The translations under genes and the position numbers were made by a program. From Enterococcus asini ATCC 700915 (GTDB lineage Bacteria; Bacillota; Bacilli; Lactobacillales; Enterococcaceae), in the NCBI RefSeq assembly GCF_000407365.1, contig NZ_ASVU01000001.1:1335501-1399500 (forward strand): 64,000 nt of DNA, in the 5' to 3' direction. Within the stretch, counting starts at the first letter, position 1; every line of letters begins with the position of its first letter. Below are positions 1 through 7,928 of this stretch, in pieces. Under the pieces are notes generated by a model. That model was not told the DNA's origin, did no database searches, and saw only the letters and a program-made list of their open reading frames with translations.

Positions 1-478
1 CCACTTGAACATGGAACTCCCGTAACAACGCCAACGTTTCTTGGCTGAGGGCATTACCGGTGACGTGCTTGGTTTTGATAAATAAGTCAGCTTCGGGAAA
101 GACGCTTTGCAAGGCCAGCGTGTTGGCCAATACACAGAGGTTCAATTCCGCGCCTACCAGTTCGATGGTTTTTTGGCCTTCTACTTCTGGTAAAGCCTGG
201 ATTTCCAAAAGTTGTTGGGGTGAAAGCGCAAAGTAGTGCTTCTTTAAAATCATTTCCGTAGCAAGGGGTACCAATTCCGAGATAATTTGCAGTTTAGGGT
301 GTTCTTCTTCAGTTTGATATTCCACAGGGATGTCCCGGGTGTAAATCACCAGTTCACCTGTTTGCCGTGCGTGATTCAAGCGTTCTTTAATAGGTGGGAT
401 CAGTTTCGTCGCGGTGGGCACGTAATTCTCGTCGTTTTCATCGAGAATGCGGTTTTGCATATCGACAATGACTAACAT
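1..478 (-). CDS. Isochorismatase-family cysteine hydrolase, partial
   Basis: The reading frame runs leftward from ATG at 478 and is still open at base 1, so the C-terminus is missing. It begins MLVIVDMQNRIL, the usual N-terminus with the first catalytic Asp of isochorismatase/nicotinamidase-like hydrolases. A conserved Lys (LKKHYFAL) and a GAELNLCVLANT stretch carrying the nucleophilic Cys follow at the expected spacing. Such enzymes hydrolyse amides (nicotinamide and others) or isochorismate; the substrate cannot be told here. An AGGAGG site lies 8 bases before the ATG. The gene follows the CorA gene by 11 bases on the same strand, so the two are probably cotranscribed. Confidence 0.85.
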   Translation of the reverse strand, partial: MLVIVDMQNRILDENDENYVPTATKLIPPIKERLNHARQTGELVIYTRDIPVEYQTEEEHPKLQIISELVPLATEMILKKHYFALSPQQLLEIQALPEVEGQKTIELVGAELNLCVLANTLALQSVFPEADLFIKTKHVTGNALSQETLALLREFHVQV

Positions 479-489
479 GGCCGTCCTCC

Positions 490-1437
490 TTATTTGGTTT
501 TTGAGAAATCTTTGCGTTTTAAATGCAGTCCGGTGAGGAGGGTTAAAATAACACCTAAAATGATAATGAAGAAAAAGCCGAGCTTAGTGCCTTTGCCCGG
601 GAGTCCCCCGGTATTCATCCCCCAAATACCAGAAATCAAGGCGGGCACGGAAATCACCAGCGCCGCGGAGTCCAAGTATTTCATCAAGTGGTTCAAATTA
701 TTGCTCATCATGTCGTTAAACAGACCGCCGATGGTTTCCAGTAAATCCCGATAAATCAGCACTCGTTCTTCCGCGTGGGCCTGTCGTAGGCGGATATTGT
801 ATAACAAATTGGGTTCGTCCAGTTGGTCGGGAAAATCGGTTTCTTCCCAGAGGTAGTTCAAGGTTTCTTTTTGCCCTTGCAGGGTATTGTCCAGATAAAC
901 CATGGTGCGCTGGGTGTCTGCTAGGCGAAACAACTCTTCGTTTTTCGTCGTGGTGCGGGCGGCTTGATCCAAAGCGTCAATCTCTTTTTTAATGTATTTT
1001 AATTCTTTCAAATAATGCGTATAGGTCATTTTAATGATGTAGCCGCAGAGGCGTTCTTTGCTTGTGATTTTTTGAGCATTTTGTTTGAGAAAGTCGTCGA
1101 TAAAGTGGGAGTTGTCTCCTACAAAGGTAATGGTAAGCTCTTGAGCGAAGACGAAAATCAGTGGTTCCAGACGTTTTTCAATGGGCAGTTCTTGATCGGT
1201 ATTTAAGTTCATCAAAGAAAGGATGGTCAATGCCCCAAGCTTGCCATTGGGCATTTTTTCGTAGTGGGTGATTTCCTCGGCGTCATCGCCACCGATAAAC
1301 AGATCATGGGGCAGTTGATATTTTTTCACGATTTGGGTGAGTTCAGTCGTGCTCGCTTCTTGAATGACTAGCCAGTTACAAAGTTCTTCATTAGCAGAAA
1401 TAATGCCATCTTTTGTTATACTAAATCGCAAAATCAT
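490..1437 (-). CDS. CorA-family divalent cation transporter
   Basis: The protein of about 315 residues has a large soluble N-terminal domain, a long helical section, and two C-terminal membrane helices. The first helix carries the family signature GMN (ISGIWGMNTGG), and the tail is basic. Pentameric CorA proteins conduct Mg2+, Co2+ or Ni2+ across the membrane. I chose the ATG at 1437 because the AAAGGAGA site then sits 7 bases away. An ATG two codons earlier, at 1443, is only one base from that site. The isochorismatase-like gene follows directly. Which ion it carries is not evident from sequence. Confidence 0.9.
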   Translation of the reverse strand: MILRFSITKDGIISANEELCNWLVIQEASTTELTQIVKKYQLPHDLFIGGDDAEEITHYEKMPNGKLGALTILSLMNLNTDQELPIEKRLEPLIFVFAQELTITFVGDNSHFIDDFLKQNAQKITSKERLCGYIIKMTYTHYLKELKYIKKEIDALDQAARTTTKNEELFRLADTQRTMVYLDNTLQGQKETLNYLWEETDFPDQLDEPNLLYNIRLRQAHAEERVLIYRDLLETIGGLFNDMMSNNLNHLMKYLDSAALVISVPALISGIWGMNTGGLPGKGTKLGFFFIIILGVILTLLTGLHLKRKDFSKTK

Positions 1438-1561
1438 CTTCATTCTCCTTTAATCTTTTTCAGAATAATTAATGACTAGGCAAGGGACCACATTTGACTG
1501 ACGAAATCGCTTACTATCTGTAAGGATGACTGTTATAGCACTCACTTTTACGATAGAACAT

Positions 1562-1598
1562 TTGCATAAAAACGTCAATTTTCAAGGCTTTTATGCAA
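1562..1598. repeat. 10-bp perfect inverted repeat upstream of the dehydrogenase
   Basis: TTGCATAAAA at 1562-1571 is repeated as its exact reverse complement TTTTATGCAA at 1589-1598, with 17 bases between. No T-run follows, so it does not look like a terminator. It lies in the intergenic region between corA and the short-chain dehydrogenase and could be an operator or an mRNA leader hairpin. Confidence 0.5.
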
Positions 1599-1680
1599 GA
1601 ATAATCCACTTTCCTTTTAAAAAAATGATGTTTATATTAGTATAAAATTGGAACATCAACATTATGTTAGGAGTGAGGAA

Positions 1681-2577
1681 ATGACTGACCCGATTTTGAA
1701 AGATCCCCGTGAGTTATTTTACGAGGACGAGTTTCCCAAGCAGGATCAAGACACCCCGGCCTTACAGAAGAAGATGAAACCTGTACCGGATTGTGGCGAG
1801 GACAGCTACGAAGGTCACGAACGTCTACTGAATCGGCGGGTGCTGATTACCGGAGGGGACTCGGGGATTGGACGAGCGGCGGCGATTGCCTTTGCCAGAG
1901 AAGGAGCGGATGTCGCCATCCAGTTTTATCCTGGGGAAGAACCAGATGCCAAACAAGTGGCAAAGTAGTATGTAGAAGATGCTGGACGCAAAGCCGTGTT
2001 GTTACCCTATGACTTGCGAGAAACTGACGCACCGGAAAAAATGGTAGCGCAGGCCGCAAAAGAACTGGGTGGCTTGGATACTTTGGTGTTAAATGCCGCT
2101 CAGCAGATTACCCAGCCTACCATTGAAGGGCTGACCATGGAGCAAGTCCGGGACACTTTTGAGGTGAATATTATTTCCATGTTCGCCACGGTGCAAGCGG
2201 CCCTGCCTCATTTACCGGCGGGAGCAAGTATTATCACCACCACCTCGGTACAAGCCTTCAACCCGAGTGGCCATTTGTTGGACTACGCGGTGACGAAAGC
2301 CGCCATCGCCAACTTCACGGTAGGGCTAGCCAAGCAGTTGAGCAAAAAGGGCATCCGAGTCAACGGTGTGGCACCGGGACCGATTTGGACGGCCTTACAG
2401 CTAGACGAAGGGCAACCAAAAGAAAAATTACCAGTCTTTGGTCAAGATTCTTTGATGGAACGAGCAGGACAACCGGTGGAATTAGCCCCTGTATACGTCT
2501 TCTTGGCATCCAATGAAGCGAGCTATGTCACTGCCCAGATTTATGGGGTGACTGGCGGCGAAGCGATTAACTTGTAA
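1681..2577 (+). pseudogene. Short-chain dehydrogenase/reductase interrupted by in-frame TAG
   Basis: Read through, this is a normal SDR of about 298 residues of the YhdF/YghA type, with the usual N-terminal extension. It has a nucleotide-binding [10 protein letters not shown] motif, a NAAQQ motif, a catalytic Ser (TTTSVQAF) and an active-site YAVTK. Codon 96 (1966-1968) is TAG; the frame resumes at once with YVEDAGRKAVLLPYDL and stays intact to TAA at 2577. A single base change (for example CAG, GAG or AAG to TAG) would explain it. The start at 1681 is supported by TAGGAG 8 bases upstream; an ATG at 1648 lacks a site. The stop separates the NAD-binding start from the catalytic residues, so a functional product would need suppression. 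A sequencing error is the main alternative. Confidence 0.85.
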
Positions 2578-2601
2578 AAACAAAAAAAGGAGTTGTGACG
2601 C

Positions 2602-2706
2602 ATGAAAAAAAGTAAAGTGAAGTTGCTTTTGTCTTTAGCCATCGTCATTCTACCGGTCATATTGCAAGTGAAAAAAATTAGTGAGGATTATCGCAAACAA
2701 GCATAG
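2602..2706 (+). CDS. 34-residue single-helix membrane peptide, unknown function
   Basis: A short frame begins at an ATG preceded by AAAAAAGGAGTTGTGACGC. It encodes a Lys-rich start, a hydrophobic stretch of about 15 residues (LLLSLAIVILPVIL), and a charged tail ending KISEDYRKQA. The strong ribosome binding site, and its position 24 bases after the dehydrogenase and 27 before the next gene, argue that it is translated. I do not recognise a family. Confidence 0.6.
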   Translation: MKKSKVKLLLSLAIVILPVILQVKKISEDYRKQA

Positions 2707-2733
2707 TCAAAAATTTAAAAGGAGGAATTTATT

Positions 2734-2973
2734 ATGGGTCTTATTTGGTCATTAATTGTCGGTGCTATTATTGGTGCAGTTGCTGGTGCAATCACAGGAA
2801 AAGGAATGGGCTGGATTGCGAATATCATTGCTGGTTTGGTGGGTTCTGCTATCGGGCAATCCCTCTTCGGTTCTTGGGGACCATCCTTAGCAGGCATGGC
2901 GCTGATTCCATCGATTTTAGGTGCGGTGATTTTAGTCGCCGTGGTTTCGTTCTTCTTTAGTCGAGCCAAATAA
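2734..2973 (+). CDS. GlsB/YeaQ/YmgE-family stress membrane protein
   Basis: This 79-residue protein is almost entirely hydrophobic, with three membrane segments rich in Gly and Ala. The GLIWSLIVGAIIGAVAG start and the GKGMGWIANIIAGLVGS pattern are typical of the transglycosylase-associated (GlsB) family, which is linked to general and cell-envelope stress in Enterococcus. AAAGGAGG lies 9 bases before the ATG. It ends before a strong terminator at 3017 and is probably the last gene of a stress-type unit with the broken dehydrogenase and the 34-residue peptide. Confidence 0.85.
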   Translation: MGLIWSLIVGAIIGAVAGAITGKGMGWIANIIAGLVGSAIGQSLFGSWGPSLAGMALIPSILGAVILVAVVSFFFSRAK

Positions 2974-3016
2974 CTAGCGAGTGTGAGATTCTTCCCTACT
3001 AGAGTCTTTAGCTATA

Positions 3017-3046
3017 CCTCCAGTCTGTTGACTGGGGGATTTTTTT
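3017..3046 (+). terminator. Intrinsic terminator after the GlsB-like gene
   Basis: CCTCCAGTC pairs with GACTGGGGG across a TGTT loop and is followed by a run of seven T. Confidence 0.85.
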
Positions 3047-3206
3047 GTGCCAGAAAAATAGTCCCGTTCAAAATCTTCCAGAAGATTTCTACTGTTTTAT
3101 CTGTTATACTGTATCTGTTGCAATCGTTATTGGGGGCTGGCGCACAAAGCCCCATTGTTTATGAGGTTTGGTTGTTATGCCAGAGATTGAAAAAGGAGCG
3201 AAAAAA

Positions 3207-3899
3207 ATGCAAATTACTTATCATGGGCACGCGGCGGTAGCAATCACTACCAAAGCCGGCCACAAATTGTTGATTGATCCTTTTTTCACCGGCAATCCCT
3301 TAGCGGACATCTCCGCCAGTGAAGCCCAAGCAGACTATATCTTGATTACTCACGGCCACTCCGATCATATCGGGGACATGGTGGCCATTGCCAAAAGATG
3401 CGACGCCACGGTGATTGCCATGGTGGAAATCGCGGAATACGCGGCGAGCCAAGGGGTCAAAAAGACCCACGGCATGAATCTGGGAGGCAGTTTTACCTTT
3501 CCTTTCGGTCGGGTGAAAATGGTGCCCGCCCAACACAGTAGTTCCTTGACCATCGACGGGGTGGCTCGCTACATGGGGCTAGCCGCGGGACTGGTTTTGA
3601 CCATTGACGGTCAGTGCATCTACCACGCTGGGGATACCAATTATTTTTCCGACTTGCGCTTAATCGGCCGGGAGCATTTATTAGACGTGGCCTTTTTGCC
3701 AATCGGGGATAATTTCACCATGGGACCAGAGGAAGCTTTGCTGGCCGCGGCGGATTTAAACGCTCGGTTGGTAGTACCGATTCATTACAATACGTTTCCG
3801 GTGATCGAGCAAGATCCGGAAAGCTTTGCGCAAAAACTGCCGGCGAAAATGGGCAAAGTCCTACAACCGGGGGAATCCATTACACTAGAAAAGAGTTGA
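3207..3899 (+). CDS. UPF0173 metal-dependent hydrolase (metallo-beta-lactamase fold)
   Basis: The 230-residue protein starts MQITYHGHA. It carries the metal-binding HGHSDHIGD motif near residue 52, followed by QHSSS, HAGDTNYF and a C-terminal VPIHYNTFP. These match the YtkL/UPF0173 branch of metallo-beta-lactamase-fold hydrolases, cytosolic enzymes of unknown physiological substrate. The ATG at 3207 follows AAAGGAGCG; a longer frame from 3168 has no site. The DRTGG/CBS gene starts 4 bases after it, the same pairing as ytkL-ytoI in Bacillus, so the two are probably one transcript. Confidence 0.9.
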   Translation: MQITYHGHAAVAITTKAGHKLLIDPFFTGNPLADISASEAQADYILITHGHSDHIGDMVAIAKRCDATVIAMVEIAEYAASQGVKKTHGMNLGGSFTFPFGRVKMVPAQHSSSLTIDGVARYMGLAAGLVLTIDGQCIYHAGDTNYFSDLRLIGREHLLDVAFLPIGDNFTMGPEEALLAAADLNARLVVPIHYNTFPVIEQDPESFAQKLPAKMGKVLQPGESITLEKS

Positions 3900-3903
3900 A
3901 ACC

Positions 3904-5235
3904 ATGGCCACGAAACACGATTTGATTTTAAATTACATTGAAAGTCTGGCAATCGGAGAGCGGATTTCCGTGCGAGGCATCGCCAAAGAGTTGAATGTCT
4001 CGGAAGGTACCGCTTATCGGGCCATTAAAGACGCGGAAAACGTGGGACTGGTTTCCACCATTCAGCGGGTGGGGACGATCCGCATTGAACGAAAATTAAA
4101 AAAACACATTGAGCGTTTGACTTTCCGGGAAGTCGTCCAAATCATCGAAGGAGAAGTCCTGGGTGGGGAGGCGGGCTTGAATAAGGTCTTGCACAAGTTT
4201 GTCATCGGCGCCATGAAAGAAGAAGCCATGGAGCGCTACATTACTCCGGACTCTTTGATGATTGTGGGGAACCGGGAAGAAGTTCATCAGATGGCCCTAG
4301 AAGACGGGGCGGCGGTGCTGATTACCGGGGGCTTTAAGACCACCCCGGAGATTTGTCGCTTGGCCGATGAGGTGGAGATGCCGATTTTAAGCACCACCTA
4401 TGATACCTTCACCGTGGCCACCATGATTAACCGGGCCTTGTCCGACCAATTGATCAAAAAAGACATTATGCTGGTGTCGGATATTTACGTACCCATTGAA
4501 AAAACCATGTACTTGAACACCCAAGACACGGTGAAAGACTACAAGAAAATCGCGGAGTTGACCAATCATTCCCGCTTTCCTGTGGTCAATCGCAGCATGC
4601 GCCTAGTAGGGATCGTTACCGCCAAGGATATCTTGGAAAAACCGGATAAACAAAGTATTGAGCGGGTAATGACCAAGGACCCGATTTTTGTGAAGCGGGA
4701 GATGAGTATCGCTTCCGTCAGTCACCAGATGATTTGGGACGGCTTAGAAGTCATGGCGGTGGTGAGCGATGATTTGACTTTGGTGGGCTTGGTTTCCCGT
4801 CAAGACGTTATGAAGGCTATGCAGTTGGTGCAGCGCCAGACCCAGATGTCCGATACCATTAGCGACCAAATCGCCGGGGAAATCCAGTTAATTGAAGAAG
4901 ACAGTGAAGGCCGCAAAAAAGATGTGCCGGAGTTTGTCTTTGCCGTGACTCCTCAGATGGTTAACGAAGTGGGGACGATTTCTTTTGGGGTCTTGAGCGA
5001 AATCGTGGCCAATGTCACCAAGCGCACCTTGTACCTCTCCCAACGGCGGAATACCTGGATCGAGCAAGTCAACTTGCACTATTTCCGCTTGATTCAACTG
5101 GAAAGCCAGTTGGTGATTAAACCCCGGATTTTGGAGTTGGGGCGGCGTTCGGCAAAGCTTGATATCGAGGTCTACATGGAAAACACTTTGGTAGCTAAAG
5201 CGCTAGTGGTCTGCCAATTATTGGAACGACCTTAG
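3904..5235 (+). CDS. DRTGG and CBS domain regulatory protein (YtoI-like)
   Basis: The 443-residue protein has four parts. A winged-helix segment lies at about 1-60 (RGIAKELNVSEGTAYRAIKDAE). A DRTGG-type ligand domain spans about 70-180, and a CBS pair about 195-310 with nucleotide-sensing motifs (RLVGIVTAKDIL, LVGLVSRQDVM). A C-terminal hotdog/thioesterase-like region spans about 330-440. The architecture matches YtoI of Bacillus, thought to act as a nucleotide-responsive regulator; its targets are unknown. The start is only 4 bases after the UPF0173 gene and has a weak site, which suggests translational coupling. Confidence 0.88.
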   Translation: MATKHDLILNYIESLAIGERISVRGIAKELNVSEGTAYRAIKDAENVGLVSTIQRVGTIRIERKLKKHIERLTFREVVQIIEGEVLGGEAGLNKVLHKFVIGAMKEEAMERYITPDSLMIVGNREEVHQMALEDGAAVLITGGFKTTPEICRLADEVEMPILSTTYDTFTVATMINRALSDQLIKKDIMLVSDIYVPIEKTMYLNTQDTVKDYKKIAELTNHSRFPVVNRSMRLVGIVTAKDILEKPDKQSIERVMTKDPIFVKREMSIASVSHQMIWDGLEVMAVVSDDLTLVGLVSRQDVMKAMQLVQRQTQMSDTISDQIAGEIQLIEEDSEGRKKDVPEFVFAVTPQMVNEVGTISFGVLSEIVANVTKRTLYLSQRRNTWIEQVNLHYFRLIQLESQLVIKPRILELGRRSAKLDIEVYMENTLVAKALVVCQLLERP

Positions 5236-5314
5236 GCTAAGGCCATAAGCTGGCTGAGGGACAGCGAAAGTTAAGTACCATTTATGCAAATTCTTTACAG
5301 AAACGAGGGGTAGT

Positions 5315-6283
5315 ATGCCCAGTATTAGACAAGAAATTTTAAGTGCCATTCAAAAATATGACCGGATTATCATCCACCGCCACATGCGTCCAGACCCGGA
5401 TGCTCTAGGTTCCCAAGTGGGCTTGGCGGAAGTGTTGCGGGCAAGTTTTCCCAAAAAAGAAATCTATCAAGTAGGGGGCCCGGTGGAAGGCTTGGACTAC
5501 TTGGCGGAGATGCAAGCAGTCACCGACGAGATGTACCAAGGTTCTTTGGTGATCGTCACGGATACCGCCAATTCCCCGCGCGTTTCCGACCAGCGCTACA
5601 ATCTAGGGGATTTGCTGATTAAAATCGACCATCATCCTAACGACGAGCCATACGGAGATTTGGTTTGGGTCAATACCCACGCTTCTAGCTGTAGTGAAAT
5701 GATTGCGGATTTGGCATTTTCCTTCCCGGATTTATTGAAAATGTCCAATGAGGCGGCCCGGCTGATTTATGCCGGTATCGTAGGAGACACCGGGCGCTTC
5801 TTGTACCCGGCGACCACTTCATACACCTTGGAAGTCGCTGGCAAATTGTTGACCTATGACTTTGATGCGGCTTTGTTAAACCGTCAGCTGCAACAGATTT
5901 CCCTTAAAGTTGCCCGCTTGTCTGGCTATGTGTACGAAAACATCTCCAGCGACAAAAACGGTGCGGCCCAAGTGATTTTGCCGAAAGAACGCTTAGACGA
6001 ATTCGGCGTGGTAGACTCGGAAACGGCGGCGATTGTGCCTTTGCCGGGAACCATTGACGAAATCTTGGCTTGGGCGATTTTCGTCCACCAACCAGAAGGC
6101 TATTACCGGGTGCGCCTACGCTCCAAAGGCCCGGTGATCAATACCATCGCCAAGCGCCACCATGGAGGCGGCCATCCTTTGGCCAGTGGCGCCAATGCCC
6201 GAGATTTGGCAGAAGTCCAAGAGATTTACCAAGAAATCCAAGAACTGTGCCGGGAGTACGTGGCTCAGGAAGGGGAAGAATAA
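5315..6283 (+). CDS. nrnA: DHH/DHHA1 phosphoesterase, NrnA-like
   Basis: The 322-residue protein has the DHH-family metal motifs in order: RHMRPDPDALGSQ near residue 23, DTAN near 90 and DHHPND near 108. The C-terminal DHHA1 domain carries GGGHPLASGA. NrnA degrades nanoRNA (oligoribonucleotides of 2-5 nt) and dephosphorylates 3',5'-adenosine phosphate; some homologues hydrolyse pApA derived from cyclic di-AMP. The ATG at 5315 follows GAGGGGTAGT. A strong terminator follows. It may share a transcript with the DRTGG/CBS gene 79 bases upstream, since I see no terminator between them. Confidence 0.9.
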   Translation: MPSIRQEILSAIQKYDRIIIHRHMRPDPDALGSQVGLAEVLRASFPKKEIYQVGGPVEGLDYLAEMQAVTDEMYQGSLVIVTDTANSPRVSDQRYNLGDLLIKIDHHPNDEPYGDLVWVNTHASSCSEMIADLAFSFPDLLKMSNEAARLIYAGIVGDTGRFLYPATTSYTLEVAGKLLTYDFDAALLNRQLQQISLKVARLSGYVYENISSDKNGAAQVILPKERLDEFGVVDSETAAIVPLPGTIDEILAWAIFVHQPEGYYRVRLRSKGPVINTIAKRHHGGGHPLASGANARDLAEVQEIYQEIQELCREYVAQEGEE

Positions 6284-6300
6284 AGAAATTGCTATGTGTG

Positions 6301-6338
6301 AAAACCGTCTGCCAGAATGCTGGGAGACGGTTTTTTTT
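6301..6338 (+). terminator. Intrinsic terminator after nrnA
   Basis: CCGTCT, an inner CCAG/CTGG stem, and AGACGG form a hairpin followed by eight T. Confidence 0.88.
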
Positions 6339-6371
6339 GTAGAAAGAAAGTAGAAAGAAAGTAGAAAGAAA
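6339..6371. repeat. Three perfect 11-bp tandem repeats
   Basis: GTAGAAAGAAA occurs three times head to tail at 6339, 6350 and 6361. The block sits between the nrnA terminator and the 40-bp operator-like array. It may be a replication-slippage product; no function is evident. Confidence 0.85.
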
Positions 6372-6381
6372 AGCGTGAGAG

Positions 6382-6519
6382 TTTCTAGCGTAAGGGATAA
6401 AACTGATGGAAACGTAATTAGTTTCCATTGTACTGGATAAAATTGCTTAAATAAGATTCTATTTCCATTATAGTGGACAAAGAAATTGGAAATCACTTAA
6501 ATTTCCAGTATACTGGAAA
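6382..6519 (+). promoter_or_regulatory. Array of four operator-like repeats phased at exactly 40 bp
   Basis: Related 16-bp boxes start at 6382, 6422, 6462 and 6502. They read TTTCTAGCGTAAGGGA, TTTCCATTGTACTGGA, TTTCCATTATAGTGGA and TTTCCAGTATACTGGA. The last extends to an 18-bp perfect palindrome, TTTCCAGTATACTGGAAA, which directly abuts the ribosome binding site of the ATPase gene. Similarity falls with distance from the gene, but the 40-bp period is exact, which would place every box on the same helix face. The likely reading is a multi-site operator for autoregulation by the ATPase or a partner; no promoter could be assigned with confidence. Confidence 0.7.
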
Positions 6520-6533
6520 TGGAGGTGAGGGCA

Positions 6534-7763
6534 ATGATTATTCGTAGCAACTATTTAAATGATGTGATTCCCTTTATTGATACGGAATTAATTAAGGTGA
6601 TGACAGGGGTCAGGCGATCCGGAAAATCCATGATGTTAACCATGATTCAGGAGTATTTGTTAGCAAAAGAAATTCGTCGTGATCAGTTCATTACCATGAA
6701 TTTTGAGGAATTGATTTTTGAACCCTATTTAGAATATCACGCGTTAAACGACTATCTAGAAGCACAAATCCAGCAAATCGAAGGGAAAGTCTATTTATTT
6801 TTGGATGAGATTCAAGAGGTTCAGCAATTTGAAAAAGTAATTAATTCACTGCGAGCGACTTTTCAAGAGCGAGTGGATATTTACATCACGGGATCTAATG
6901 CGAAACTGCTTTCTGGCGAATTGGCAACTTTGCTTGGTGGGCGTTATGTTCAGTTTGAAATTTACCCTTTCAAATTTTCGGAATATGTTCAAGGGCGAAG
7001 GAGTGTGGCAGATGAGCGCAGCAATCAGGAGCTGTTTCAAGCGTATTTACTGGAAGGCGGCATGCCTTTTTTGGTGGCTCAAAATATGCAATACCGAGAT
7101 CGGGTCAATTATTTGGCCGACGTGTATAATTCGATTATCTTGAAGGATATCATTGAACGGGAAAGTATCCGTGATCCAGAACTATTGCGGCGATTATTGA
7201 GCTATGTACTTGGAAATATTGGCCGGACTTTTTCTGCAAATTCGGTAGTGAAATATTTGAAGAATGAGGGAGTCAACGCTTCTGTCACTACTGTTTTGAA
7301 CTATTTGAGTTTTGCAGTAGACGCCTATGCGATTATTCCACTGCGCCGCTACGACATTCAAGGTAAGAGATTTTTGGGTTCCCAGGAAAAGTATTACGTG
7401 GTAGATCACGGTTTGCGTCAAGCGATTATCGGTCGAAATGAGGAAGATGTGGAGCTGATTTTGGAGAATATTGTGTTGTTAGAATTGATGGCACGGGGCT
7501 ATGAAGTTTCAGTAGGAAAAACGAATCAATATGAGGTGGATTTCATTGCTGAACGTAAGGGGGCTACAGGTATTAATCGAAAGTATGTGCAGGTGAGCTA
7601 TCTCTTAGCATCTGCGGAAACCCGAATGAGGGAATTTAGACCTTTGAAAGAAATCCAGGACAACTACGAGAAGCTTTTGCTAACGTTAGATTTGTTTACC
7701 AGCGATGCGGAAGGAATCCGTCATCGGAATTTGGTGGAATGGCTGCTAGACGAAAATTGGTGA
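6534..7763 (+). CDS. AAA_14/DUF4143 ATP-binding protein
   Basis: The 409-residue protein starts with an AAA+ domain carrying a Walker A (TGVRRSGKS, near residue 25) and a Walker B (YLFLDEIQEV, near 85). A sensor-like ITGSNAKLLSG follows. A winged-helix-like middle (SANSVVKYLKNEGVNASVTTVLNYL) and a C-terminal DUF4143 domain with restriction-endonuclease-like elements (ENIVLLELMARGYEV, VDFIAE, KYVQVSY) complete the family layout. These ATPases are common, often acquired, and of unknown role. The ATG at 6534 follows GGAGGTGAGGGCA; an ATG at 6519 overlaps the palindrome and lacks a site. It is monocistronic, and the operator-like array suggests tight control. Confidence 0.88.
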   Translation: MIIRSNYLNDVIPFIDTELIKVMTGVRRSGKSMMLTMIQEYLLAKEIRRDQFITMNFEELIFEPYLEYHALNDYLEAQIQQIEGKVYLFLDEIQEVQQFEKVINSLRATFQERVDIYITGSNAKLLSGELATLLGGRYVQFEIYPFKFSEYVQGRRSVADERSNQELFQAYLLEGGMPFLVAQNMQYRDRVNYLADVYNSIILKDIIERESIRDPELLRRLLSYVLGNIGRTFSANSVVKYLKNEGVNASVTTVLNYLSFAVDAYAIIPLRRYDIQGKRFLGSQEKYYVVDHGLRQAIIGRNEEDVELILENIVLLELMARGYEVSVGKTNQYEVDFIAERKGATGINRKYVQVSYLLASAETRMREFRPLKEIQDNYEKLLLTLDLFTSDAEGIRHRNLVEWLLDENW

Positions 7764-7928
7764 ATTTTACGAAAATGGTCCGGTCCAAGCAGTCGGTGGT
7801 CGTTTTTGTCCTCCCCACCACCGGCTAGTCCCGTGGCTAGTCTCGGTGTAGCGCTTGTGTAACCCCCACTTGCGCCCTTTTATGCTATACTGGGACAAAT
7901 TATCTGACAATTCACTGGGGGAAAGAAG

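Noticed and set aside
6339-6371. Short CRISPR array
   Set aside because: The 11-bp units are directly adjacent with no spacers, so it is a simple tandem repeat.
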